44,947 bases of DNA from Kalymmatonema hyalinum WJT4-NPBG1 (GTDB lineage: Bacteria > Cyanobacteriota > Cyanobacteriia > Cyanobacteriales > Nostocaceae). The first letter of the stretch is position 1, and each line of letters begins with the position of its first letter. A program made the position numbers and the translations under genes. The stretch lies in NCBI GenBank assembly GCA_019359075.1, contig JAHHIB010000073.1, positions 1 to 44,947 of the forward strand, read 5' to 3'. A model generated the notes under the pieces. The model did no database searches and was not told the DNA's origin. It was given only the letters and a program-made list of their open reading frames with translations. This document shows, in pieces, positions 26,216-34,072 of the stretch.

Positions 26216-27181
26216 ATGAAGCAAATCAACCCCAACCTATTCGTAATCGCGGGAGCCAATCCGCATGGAGCTGTAGCTAAATACGATGCTCACCTTGAAC
26301 GCATTAGGCCTGACATTCGCGCGTACGTTCTAGAGGAGCATTCAAAAATTATCTCAGAATATGAAGCGTTTCTTGAAGATTACAATCGCACTTTCGATAC
26401 CAGATTGTGTGGTTATCTCTACTTAGGAGCAATGTATAATTTCGACTATGCATGGCCTATCGCAGCTGTGTTCGGCTTGCAGCGGGACGTTAGAAAGTAT
26501 AAGAACGTTGCTCGCTTTTATGGCTTAATTGGGGATCTTGCTCGTCATGTGTTTAAATATGGTAAGCTCGAAGAGCTGGCGAATCAGTTGGATCAAGTGC
26601 TTCTACAGACTGATAACGCTATCTTCCACGATTCTGTTCTCATGATGCTGATATCTCTGCGTTGCCACTGGCTAAGGTCTGAGGGAGCAGAGACCCTTGC
26701 GGAGGGTGTCCTAAAAGTTCCTCTGATAGGTATGGATGAACAAATCCTCGACTTTTGCTACAGGTTTTATGAAGGGCTGGCAGCCCCTGAAGCTGAAGAA
26801 CGATTTTCTCTATTCCGGCCAATAATGGTAGATTATATTGCTCGAGAGCAGTCCATCTTAACTTATCACTTAGAAAATTTCTTCTCGGAAAGCAAAAATT
26901 TATGCCTCACTAAGGTCCTCACGCAGATCTCTACGGTGAGCAGCCCAGTTATCCAACGTAAGCGCGATCATTGTCAGTTAGTATTCAAGCCGTACAAAAT
27001 GCCTCGAGACTTTGACGTGTTTAGCCACAACCAGCGTGTTCAAGAGTTTACAAAGGCGCTGGAACCCCTTACACGCAGCTATCCTGATTACCGAGCTGCT
27101 GTAGATTTCGTTCACAAACAATTTCCAGCAATCCTTGCTAAGTTCCCCGAGAAGTACAGGTACTTGATAGCGCGCGTTTAA
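26216..27181 (+). CDS. Helical protein of unknown function
   Basis: A protein of about 321 residues that I do not recognise. It is predicted almost all helical, with aromatic-rich repeats such as YEAFLEDYNRTF, YNFDYAWPIAAVFGL, ILDFCYRFYEGLAAPEAEE and YRAAVDFVHKQFP. It has no signal peptide or membrane segment. The frame is open further upstream to 26117, but that part is a dispersed genomic repeat, so I chose the ATG at MKQINPNLFVIAGANP. It is bracketed by the two ~105-bp direct repeats and followed by a hairpin, which suggests cargo gained with mobile DNA. Confidence 0.65.
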   Translation: MKQINPNLFVIAGANPHGAVAKYDAHLERIRPDIRAYVLEEHSKIISEYEAFLEDYNRTFDTRLCGYLYLGAMYNFDYAWPIAAVFGLQRDVRKYKNVARFYGLIGDLARHVFKYGKLEELANQLDQVLLQTDNAIFHDSVLMMLISLRCHWLRSEGAETLAEGVLKVPLIGMDEQILDFCYRFYEGLAAPEAEERFSLFRPIMVDYIAREQSILTYHLENFFSESKNLCLTKVLTQISTVSSPVIQRKRDHCQLVFKPYKMPRDFDVFSHNQRVQEFTKALEPLTRSYPDYRAAVDFVHKQFPAILAKFPEKYRYLIARV

Positions 27182-27195
27182 AATTGCCTCCGCGC

Positions 27196-27218
27196 AGCTT
27201 CTCCCCTTGGGAGAAGCT
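27196..27218 (+). terminator. Hairpin after the helical-protein gene
   Basis: AGCTTCTCCC and GGGAGAAGCT form a 10-bp perfect stem with a 3-nt loop, 14 bp after the stop codon. The following TAACTTTACT is only weakly T-rich. Confidence 0.5.
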
Positions 27219-27579
27219 AACTTTACTCCCTTTGGGAAACCTACGACTAGGACTTGCATATGGTGAAGACTTTCACGAGAAGAATACTAATTGTAATCTT
27301 TGTAATCTGCCTATGTAGGCTTTTCGATAGACACATTCAAGGTGTTTCAAAGCCCCTCGAAGACGAACTACAGGTCATTTTGTGTCAATGGCAACATGTC
27401 CTTGAGATGAGCGATTCCAACCCGGGTGTACTTTCAGCAGGTATTGCACATTGCGAGCAAATACACACTCCGGCCGAGACATCGTATTCTCGTTAATTTT
27501 TGAGATGCTTCACTACGCTGTCGCTTCGTTCAGCATGACGTTTTGAACTCTTAGGCAGCGAATCAAAACTTTAGAAAAG
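27219..27579. other. Region without a supported gene
   Basis: An 80-codon open frame at 27254-27496 has no recognisable motif, no good Shine-Dalgarno and ends in a dispersed repeat (about 27500-27545, GATGCTTCACTACGCTGTCG). I do not call it. Confidence 0.4.
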
Positions 27580-27870
27580 TTATTGCAGTTGGACCATCTC
27601 TCCTTTAATTTTCGCGATCGCTCCAGGGGCAGCTTTCACCTCTAGCAATTTTTCTAGCCCTCCTTGTCGATACCTTTGCAACCAGCGTGTTACAGTCGAG
27701 CCATCTCTGCCCAGTCTTTGGCTCAATTCCTTATGGTGTGACACTTGTCCTGTTTTTACCCACCACAGCATTTGCAACCGTTCTTTTTCCAACGCTGTGC
27801 GAGCCTTCTTCAGACTTTTGGACAAATACTCAGTACTCTCGCTGATTTCTAGGTTGAAGGGGCGTGCCAT
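27580..27870 (-). pseudogene. IS630-type transposase fragment (N-terminal HTH only)
   Basis: A 96-residue frame matching the N-terminal DNA-binding part of IS630/Tc1-mariner-like transposases: RLQMLWWVKTGQVSHHKELS, QRLGRDGSTVTRWLQRYRQG, GLEKLLEVKAAPG. The linker where the DDE catalytic domain should begin is replaced by KIKGEMVQLQ and a stop. So this is a 3'-truncated transposase, unable to transpose; it could still bind DNA. Nothing of the DDE domain is visible downstream. Confidence 0.75.
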
Positions 27871-27958
27871 TGTTTGCGTCTGGTCTTTAATCTTTTCCGT
27901 TCTTTATTCTACAGTTCTATGCACCCTCACATAGAATTGGTATAAAGGTGTTTACTAT

Positions 27959-28252
27959 ATGATATATCACCTGCTGAAGCTAAACCGTTCACAACTTATC
28001 CAGCTTTTAAAACAAGCTATATGTGAGGGTTCTGGACGTTCCCCTTTGAGGAGTCATGATCCCGGGGCGGTAACCCTTTTTTTAAGTTTTTTGTTAACGT
28101 CTTTAGTTTTCCTAAACATGTCTTCTAGCGAAAAAGAGCTTAATGATGAATTAAGGTTTTTCATTCGCTTGCTAGGTGTATTTTGTCTTATAGCAGCACT
28201 ACTTACGATTTTATTGATTACTGGCAAGTTCCTGAACTACCTAAGTAAGTAG
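27959..28252 (+). CDS. Small two-helix membrane protein
   Basis: A 97-residue protein with two hydrophobic segments (about 39-54 LFLSFLLTSLVFLNM and 68-92 FFIRLLGVFCLIAALLTILL) joined by a charged loop. It has no recognised domain. The N-terminal amphipathic stretch LLKLNRSQLIQLLKQAI could be cytoplasmic. It ends 10 bp into the second ~105-bp repeat. It may be a real small gene or a decayed piece; nothing decides. Confidence 0.4.
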   Translation: MIYHLLKLNRSQLIQLLKQAICEGSGRSPLRSHDPGAVTLFLSFLLTSLVFLNMSSSEKELNDELRFFIRLLGVFCLIAALLTILLITGKFLNYLSK

Positions 28253-28346
28253 GCGAGAAAAAATCAAATTATCTAAAGAAAAGTAAAGCTTGGAAACTAG
28301 TTCGTAGTAGGCGCTTTAGCGCTAAAGCGCTTACTACATACCTTTG
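28242..28346 (+). repeat. Direct repeat copy 2 (about 105 bp, with large palindrome)
   Basis: Second copy of the repeat at 25899, ending exactly at the start of the tnpB remnant. A partial match to its palindrome (GGCGCTAAAGCGCAACTAC) occurs again near 29272, just after that remnant, which suggests the palindrome belongs to the ends of that element. Confidence 0.8.
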
Positions 28347-29228
28347 ACAACGACATACCAATACAAACTACGACCAACAAAACAACAAGCAGAAGAAATA
28401 GACAGATGGTTGTCTATGCTTTGCGCTCAATATAATTATTTGTTGGCTGACAGATTTAATTGCTATGAGCAAAATCGTTGTCCAGTTAACGCTTGTCCTC
28501 TTGTTTGTTACTTGCCAGAGTTAAGGGATAACCCAGATTATTATTCACAAAAGAAAAAATTACCACTACTCAAAAAGACTCACCCTCATTACAGTGATAT
28601 TCATTCACAGGTTTTGCAAGATGTAGTCAAGCGAGTTAAGGTAACTTTCGACCGTATCTTACGTGGTGACAGTAACGGAAAACGGAGTGGTAGACCTCGG
28701 TTTAAGTCTCGTGACCGTTACCGGACTTTTACCTATCCACAGATCAAGGATGATTGCATCTCCAGAAGCGTGATATCCTTGCCGAAGCTAGGGAGTATCA
28801 AGCTAATCTTGCATATTTCCACTTCAAAACAGCAAAGCAATTGCTGTCAAAATATGACATTGTAGTTCATGAAGACCTCAACGTTAAAGGACTTTCCAAA
28901 TCCAAGCTAGCAAAGTCTGTGCATGATGCTGGAGGGCACCCGCTTCCTGTCAATACTAATAAACAAAGCCGAAAATGCTGGTTTGTTGGTTATTGCTGTT
29001 AATGCTTCTGGCACAACACAAGATTGTTCTAGTTGTGGTGCGAAAGTTCCTAAGAAGTTGCATGAACGCTGGCATTCTTGGCAATGCGGTTGTTCGCTAG
29101 ATCGTGACCACAATGCAGCTATAAATATAAGAAATAGAGCGGTGGGGCATCCCGTTCTTAAAGCTCACTCAATGTCCGACGGGATACCGGGAGTCGCTGA
29201 GAAGCCTACACTGTATGCGACAGCATGA
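28344..29228 (+). pseudogene. tnpB: Second tnpB, with internal deletion and frameshifts
   Basis: Three successive frames together spell a degraded TnpB. Frame one (TTG start) gives [19 protein letters not shown] through [18 protein letters not shown] and [14 protein letters not shown]. Frame two then gives [20 protein letters not shown] and [18 protein letters not shown], with the RuvC Glu. Frame three gives [25 protein letters not shown] and [14 protein letters not shown] with the last Asp. The stretch that should hold the first RuvC Asp (GIDLG) is missing between frames one and two, so about 100 codons are deleted. It cannot make an active nuclease. It differs clearly from the tnpB at 21106, so it is a separate lineage. 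Confidence 0.85.
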
Positions 29229-29326
29229 CTTGTAGGAGTATGTCACTCTGAGTTAGGATTGATTGTTATGGCGCTAAAGCGCAACTACAAACCTATCAAA
29301 ACTTTTGCGATACACCACTAGTGTCT

Positions 29327-30124
29327 CTAACTTGAAGCACTGGTATAAAACCGCAACGCAAACCGCCAAAACCTGGAGGAAACAAAAAACAGCACCAATG
29401 CCAACACACCTGCGCCTACTATCCAACCGATTTGACCCCTACCTAGCATCGCTTCTGCAGGTATAGTTGTTAAAAAAGCGACAGGAACAACAAACGTGAA
29501 GAAAAAGCGGAATGCACTAGGATATGCTACCATGGGATATCGCCCAGCTTCCAAAAAACCCCGCAGTACTTCGGTGACGTTGTAAATTTTGACAAACCAG
29601 ATGCTAGTAGCTCCTAGCATGAACCACAAACTGTAAAGAATGACCAAGCCAAAACTCAGGGGAATTGCACTGATGAGGTAGTCGTCTATTCGTAAACCAA
29701 GTTTTGTACCTGCATAGCCAATTATGATACTCCCAAAGATGAGATCTGGCAGTCCCCAAGGTGAAACGGTACGGGTGGAAAGCCAAAACTGGCTGCGGAT
29801 AGGTTTGAGGAGGACAAAGTCCAGTGTACCTTCCTGTACGTGGCGGACAATGCTATTCAGGTTTGGGGCAAGGAAAGTTGCAGAAAAACCTTGTAGCAGG
29901 GTAAAAATTCCCAAAACTACTAAAGCTGCTTCCCATGACCACCCAGCAAAAGTGTAGCCGTTACCGTAAAACAAGAATAGCCCGAAGAGACTACCTGCAA
30001 GATTACCCAAGCTGCTCAAGGTTGCTAAGAGGAAGTTGATACGATACTCCAGCTCAGCCTCTATGGCAGCGCTCCAGAATAATCTTAGTACTTTTAGGTA
30101 TCTGTTTCTCAAGCTGAAGAACAA
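29327..30124 (-). CDS. ABC-2 type transporter permease
   Basis: A 265-residue integral membrane protein of the ABC-2 (DUF990-like) permease type. It has six hydrophobic segments, starting after YLKVLRLFWSAAIEAELEYR; a central block VQEGTLDFVLLKPIRSQFWL is a family hallmark (LLKPI). Partners are normally a Pgp-type ATPase and a second permease (EbsB/NatB-like), neither of which is beside it. The substrate is unknown; such systems export lipids, antibiotics or peptides. It lies 62 bp downstream of a MarR-family gene on the same strand. Confidence 0.9.
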   Translation of the reverse strand: MFFSLRNRYLKVLRLFWSAAIEAELEYRINFLLATLSSLGNLAGSLFGLFLFYGNGYTFAGWSWEAALVVLGIFTLLQGFSATFLAPNLNSIVRHVQEGTLDFVLLKPIRSQFWLSTRTVSPWGLPDLIFGSIIIGYAGTKLGLRIDDYLISAIPLSFGLVILYSLWFMLGATSIWFVKIYNVTEVLRGFLEAGRYPMVAYPSAFRFFFTFVVPVAFLTTIPAEAMLGRGQIGWIVGAGVLALVLFFVSSRFWRFALRFYTSASS

Positions 30125-30186
30125 TCAGGGCAAAACTAGGTTCAATGCTCTTATTATCTCATCTACTTCACGCTTTTTGCTCGCGC

Positions 30187-30666
30187 CTAGCCGTTTTCTT
30201 TCTGTTCTACAGTTTGTTCAAACACTTGTTTTAATAAAATCAATCCTTCTTCTATCTGAAGAATTTGTTCTTGTGTGAGGTGAGTGAAGAGATCAGCAAT
30301 GCGATCGCGAGTTTGTTTGCGAGCTTGTTCCAGGTGATGCAGCCCGTCTTCAGTCAGCTTGAGGACAATACGCCGCCGTTCTTGGGGGTGATCATTGCGA
30401 TGCACATAGTTGCGCTGAACAAGCCGCTCTATAGTTGCTGAGGCTGTCGCACGAGTCACTCCCAAGTGTTCGGCAAGGTCAGAAAGTGAAGTACCAGGAT
30501 TACGATCTAAAAATGCGAGCGTCCGGAATTGAGGAACGGACAACGTAGTAGAGCCTATAGCACGCATATCTGCTCGGATTGCTCGCATAACCAATGGAAT
30601 TGTTTCCATTACCTTAGCCGCACAATCTTTTGAGGTTGTTTTTTGAGAAGTTTGCTCTAAGCTCAT
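30187..30666 (-). CDS. MarR-family transcriptional regulator
   Basis: A 159-residue winged-helix regulator. The HTH is SLSDLAEHLGVTRATASATI with the wing at RNDHPQERRRIVLKLTEDG, the D-x-R(R) pattern typical of MarR. The flanking helices make the dimer interface. Such proteins repress neighbouring efflux genes and release DNA on binding phenolic or other ligands. An ABC-2 permease lies downstream and the deleted remains of an ABC exporter upstream, so it probably once controlled that exporter; what it controls now is unclear. Confidence 0.93.
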   Translation of the reverse strand: MSLEQTSQKTTSKDCAAKVMETIPLVMRAIRADMRAIGSTTLSVPQFRTLAFLDRNPGTSLSDLAEHLGVTRATASATIERLVQRNYVHRNDHPQERRRIVLKLTEDGLHHLEQARKQTRDRIADLFTHLTQEQILQIEEGLILLKQVFEQTVEQKENG

Positions 30667-30912
30667 TTTATTGTTATTTTTCCTAACTCATTGCAAGTTT
30701 AACGATGCAAAGTTGTCATTCTACCTTAGAGATAACAATCTCTTAACCTCTGCTGCCACTTTTATTAAATACAATCAGAAGACAGCAAAATCATAGGTAG
30801 AGCAGATGCTTTACCTACGATATACAAATTTCCGTCAAGAAAAACGCTCTTTACTTGCAGTGACTTAGGACTGAAGGCAAAGAAAAAATCGCATGAGTCT
30901 GCGTGGAATAAG

Positions 30913-31228
30913 TTACATAACCACGCGTGAATACAGTCGTCCACTAATGACCGTCATGACCACAATTGCAAATAGCAGAACTGTAAAGTCTAGAGCAAAC
31001 CCATATGTGCTTGTGCCATTTGCCAACATTGTACCTCTAAGAGCATCAACCTGATATGTTAACGGATTAAGGTGTGAAATCATCTGCAACCATTTTGGCA
31101 TCAGCGAAATGGGGTAGATCGCATTGCTCGCAAAGAACAATGGCATAGTCATTTGCGGTAAATTTGCCAAATTTGCGAGTCAGGTCGTACGCCTGCAATG
31201 CAGCCTCAGTGATAGTCAGTTGCACCAC
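30913..31228 (-). pseudogene. Deletion fusion of an ABC-exporter ATPase start to a permease end
   Basis: The last 85 codons of an ABC-2 exporter permease (TMPLFFASNAIYPISLMPKW, LNPLTYQVDALRGTML) are intact to the stop. Directly upstream another frame encodes the first residues of an ABC ATPase: after GTG 31228, with GGAGG 12 nt before it, the reading is VQLTITEAALQAYDLTRKFG. The two meet within GGCAAATTTACCGCAAATGA and are out of frame by one. A deletion of about 1.5 kb or more thus removed the rest of the ATPase and the first part of the permease. A DrrA/DrrB-type drug exporter operon was most likely here. Confidence 0.75.
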
Positions 31229-31589
31229 GGATGAAATTTGCCTCCGTTAGTTAGATAAGCTAACAATCAGTATTGCATATCTTTCTTCACTCGAATATTT
31301 ACGTTTCATTGAGAGATGCAGAACTTAGGCACTAAAACGGTCTAGGCACATTCTGGCTAATACAGGAGTTTTCAATTGGGTAGAACGCAGGTTTTCCGTA
31401 GGGGCACAGCAAGGCGAGCGTGCCCCTACCATGTAGTTTGTGTAAATGAAAAGCCCTGTATATTGGCATCGTGTTCTCTGCCTTTGGTGTATGCAATGGA
31501 AAAGCGTGATAAATCAGTTAAAGTCAAAAAAAGTTCTGATATTCCTTAGAATTTTGTGTTAAATAAGTTATTGAATTAGAGGATTTTCT
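31229..31589. other. Intergenic region between the ABC remnant and dedA
   Basis: No gene. It holds a strong hairpin at 31398-31429: GTAGGGGCAC and GTGCCCCTAC pair perfectly over a 12-nt loop, a dispersed repeat type seen widely in cyanobacteria. The dedA promoter must lie at the right end, but no clear -10/-35 pair stands out. Confidence 0.5.
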
Positions 31590-32195
31590 ATGCATTTTGA
31601 TTTAGTACAAATAATAAAATCACTGGGCTACTTTGGAGTATGGGGAATTATTTTTGCTGAGTCTGGCTTACTGATTGGCTTTTTTCTACCAGGTGATAGT
31701 TTGCTGTTCACTGCTGGATTCGTAGCATCTCAGAAACTACTTAACATCTGGGTTCTCGTAATTGGCGCTTTTCTCTGTGCAGTCCTTGGTGATAATGTGG
31801 GTTATGCAACTGGACACAGATTTGGTCGTAGGCTCTTTCAAAAAGAAGATTCATGGTTATTTCATAAAAAACATTTGGTAAAAACAACAAATCTATATCA
31901 AAAGCATGGTAAGAAAACACTTGTTTTAGCGCGATTTGTGCCTATCGTGCGGACTTTTGCGCCGATTGTTGCGGACATTGGTGCGATGCATTATCGTACA
32001 TTTATGTCCTATAACTTAATTGGCGGCTTACTTTGGACATTCGGCATCACTCTGTAAGGATTTTTCTTAGGAAAATCCTTACCTGCCGAACAGATAGATA
32101 AGTTTTTGTTACCAATTATTGGATTAATTATTGTTGTTTCTTTAGTGCCATCAATTATTCATCTTGTCAAAGAAAATAAGATAAACGGACATTGA
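31590..32195 (+). pseudogene. DedA-family membrane protein with an in-frame stop
   Basis: The frame encodes a DedA/SNARE-associated membrane protein: FGVWGIIFAESGLLIGFFLP with GDSLLFTAGF, the core GDNVGYATGHRFGRRLF, then VLARFVPIVRTFAPIVADIG. After GLLWTFGITL comes TAA, and the same frame continues without a shift as GFFLGKSLPAEQIDKFLLPI, a helix and a second stop, exactly what a normal DedA C-terminus looks like. So a single nonsense change cuts off the last 45 residues and one membrane helix. DedA proteins are lipid flippases of the undecaprenyl-phosphate type. A truncated 155-residue form may still be made. Confidence 0.85.
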
Positions 32196-32362
32196 AATGA
32201 CAGTCGTATAAACAGGTGCGTTAGGCGCTCCTCACTGTATCATTGGTACAAAGTTATAAATAATCTGTACCTAAGGCACTTACTACTTTTGACTTCTGAG
32301 TTTTGAATTATTTAGTGGTATTTCTGTACCAAGTTTATAGAACAAGGTAATTTCGGTATTTT

Positions 32363-32986
32363 ATGGCTAGACTTTCTAACGAATTACAGCGCTTTTTTTT
32401 TGAGGAAGAGCGACCATCACAAGTTAAGTTGGCAGACATTCTGCTGCTAGCAGGAGAACGAATTTTTGGTTTTTTGTTCGTTATCCTGTCTTTACCTTCA
32501 GCTTTGCCAGTTCCTGCGCCTGGTTACTCTGTTCCTTTTGGTATCCTGATTTTTTTACTAGCGATGCAGTTGCTCGTGGGTTCTAAAAGCCCTTGGCTAC
32601 CACAACGGATGATGAATCATCCGATCAAACTGGAAACTGTCCAGAAGTTTTTGAAAGCAGGGCTGCCTTGGTTGCGAAGGATTGAAGCCCTCGCTCGTCC
32701 CCGTATGACCTATATCTGTACGACTGTACCAGGTAGAGTGACGATTGGCAGTACGATCGCCCTGATGGCAATTTCGATGATGATTCCCATTCCGGGAACA
32801 AATACTCTACCCGCAATGGGAGTTTTCGTGACTGGCTTTGGTTTGCTAGAAGATGATGGTGCTATTAGTCTCAGTGGTTTAGTCCTTTGTGTGATGGGTG
32901 CAATTCTAAGTACCTCAATTTTATTTGCGTTAATTTGGGGTGGTTCCAGTCTTCTTGACGTTATCAAGACTTGGTTGGGTCGTTAA
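32363..32986 (+). CDS. ExoD-family membrane protein
   Basis: A 207-residue protein of the exopolysaccharide synthesis ExoD family. It has LADILLLAGERIFGFLFVIL and SLPSALPVPAPGYSVPFGI, a central amphipathic region WLPQRMMNHPIKLETVQKFL, and a C-terminal hydrophobic bundle with AISMMIPIPGTNTLPAMGVF and TGFGLLEDDGAISLSGLVLC. ExoD affects exopolysaccharide production and alkali tolerance in rhizobia; its molecular function is unknown. It converges on cheB with its stop directly adjoining the cheB stop. Confidence 0.9.
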   Translation: MARLSNELQRFFFEEERPSQVKLADILLLAGERIFGFLFVILSLPSALPVPAPGYSVPFGILIFLLAMQLLVGSKSPWLPQRMMNHPIKLETVQKFLKAGLPWLRRIEALARPRMTYICTTVPGRVTIGSTIALMAISMMIPIPGTNTLPAMGVFVTGFGLLEDDGAISLSGLVLCVMGAILSTSILFALIWGGSSLLDVIKTWLGR

Positions 32987-34072
32987 CTATTTGCTCAAAG
33001 AAAGTAAGAGTAAGAAAGGGGCGATATCTTCAATGGGAAGCAAATGTTGAGCAGCACCGAGAGCGATCGCCTCTTTCACCATGCCAAACGCCACACCATT
33101 CTCATCTTGGGCGATTGTCAGACCTCCTACTTGAGAAATGACTTGTAAGCCTTGTACACCGTCATGACCAAGCCCAGTCAATAAAACCCCGGCAGTTGTT
33201 TTACCATAGAAGCGAGCGATAGATTTAAACATCACTGTAATCGAGGGACAGTGCTTTTCTCCTGGTACAGCTCTTAAATAAATAAAGTTGCCTCGAGAGT
33301 CTAATTCAAGATGATTCTTCTCTGGAGCAAAATAAACTGTTCCTGGTTCAGGGGACTCACCAACTTCAGCAACTTTGATTTTCAACTTAGACTGCAAGGA
33401 CAACCAATCCACCAATTTTGACAAAACGCCTTCGCCTACGTGCAGGGTACAAATAATCGGTAATGGGAAATCAGACGGCAGTTTGCCCAGAATCTTCTCA
33501 ATAGCTTGAAGACCTCGTGTGGAAGCCCCTATACAGATAACTCGGTAGGAACTTGTCACATTTTTTACTGGTATTTCAGTTTTTAAGGACGACCCAGATG
33601 TTGTCGGCGACCCAGGGGGAGGAGTCAACGGCTGTTTTTGTTGTTGCGGTTTGGTAGCCACTTTCATACTCGAAAGGACTTTAATTTTGGCAATCAATGC
33701 TGCTTTGATTTTCTCGTAGTCAGTCGGGGAACCAGTGCTTGGTTTGGGGAAAATATCTGCAGCACCTGCTTGCAACAGACGAAAGATAGTGTCGATGTCT
33801 GTGTTTTGGACAAAATTGCTAATCACTAAAATTGGTCGCGGGTCTTGAGCCATCACACGTTTGGTCAACTCCAGACCATCCATGTTGTCCATGAACAGGT
33901 CTGTACAAATCACATCCGGCTGCGTCTTGGTAATCACTTCCAGACCCTCCTCACCATCGCGTGCTGTACCGACCACAGCCACCTCTGGTGAGGAATTTAG
34001 CAATCGTTGGAGAATTTCCAAAGCAATAGGGGAATCTTCGACCAGAACCACTTTCTTTTGGCGTGTATTCAT
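32987..34072 (-). CDS. cheB: Chemotaxis methylesterase CheB
   Basis: A 361-residue CheB with an N-terminal receiver (phosphoacceptor D58 in VICTDLF) and a C-terminal methylesterase domain from about 178. The catalytic set is visible: Ser in CIGASTRG (the usual last GG is RG), His in CTLHVGEGV and Asp in LTGLGHDGVQG. It removes methyl groups from, or deamidates, receptor glutamates to adapt the signal. Its ATG directly follows the TAG of cheA (TAGATG), so the two are coupled. CheB is uncommon in cyanobacterial chemotaxis clusters, and no cheR is in the window. Confidence 0.93.
   Translation of the reverse strand: MNTRQKKVVLVEDSPIALEILQRLLNSSPEVAVVGTARDGEEGLEVITKTQPDVICTDLFMDNMDGLELTKRVMAQDPRPILVISNFVQNTDIDTIFRLLQAGAADIFPKPSTGSPTDYEKIKAALIAKIKVLSSMKVATKPQQQKQPLTPPPGSPTTSGSSLKTEIPVKNVTSSYRVICIGASTRGLQAIEKILGKLPSDFPLPIICTLHVGEGVLSKLVDWLSLQSKLKIKVAEVGESPEPGTVYFAPEKNHLELDSRGNFIYLRAVPGEKHCPSITVMFKSIARFYGKTTAGVLLTGLGHDGVQGLQVISQVGGLTIAQDENGVAFGMVKEAIALGAAQHLLPIEDIAPFLLLLSLSK

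Noticed and set aside
27254-27496. 80-codon open frame after the helical-protein gene
   Set aside because: No motif, no Shine-Dalgarno, and its 3' end lies in a dispersed repeat; most likely chance.
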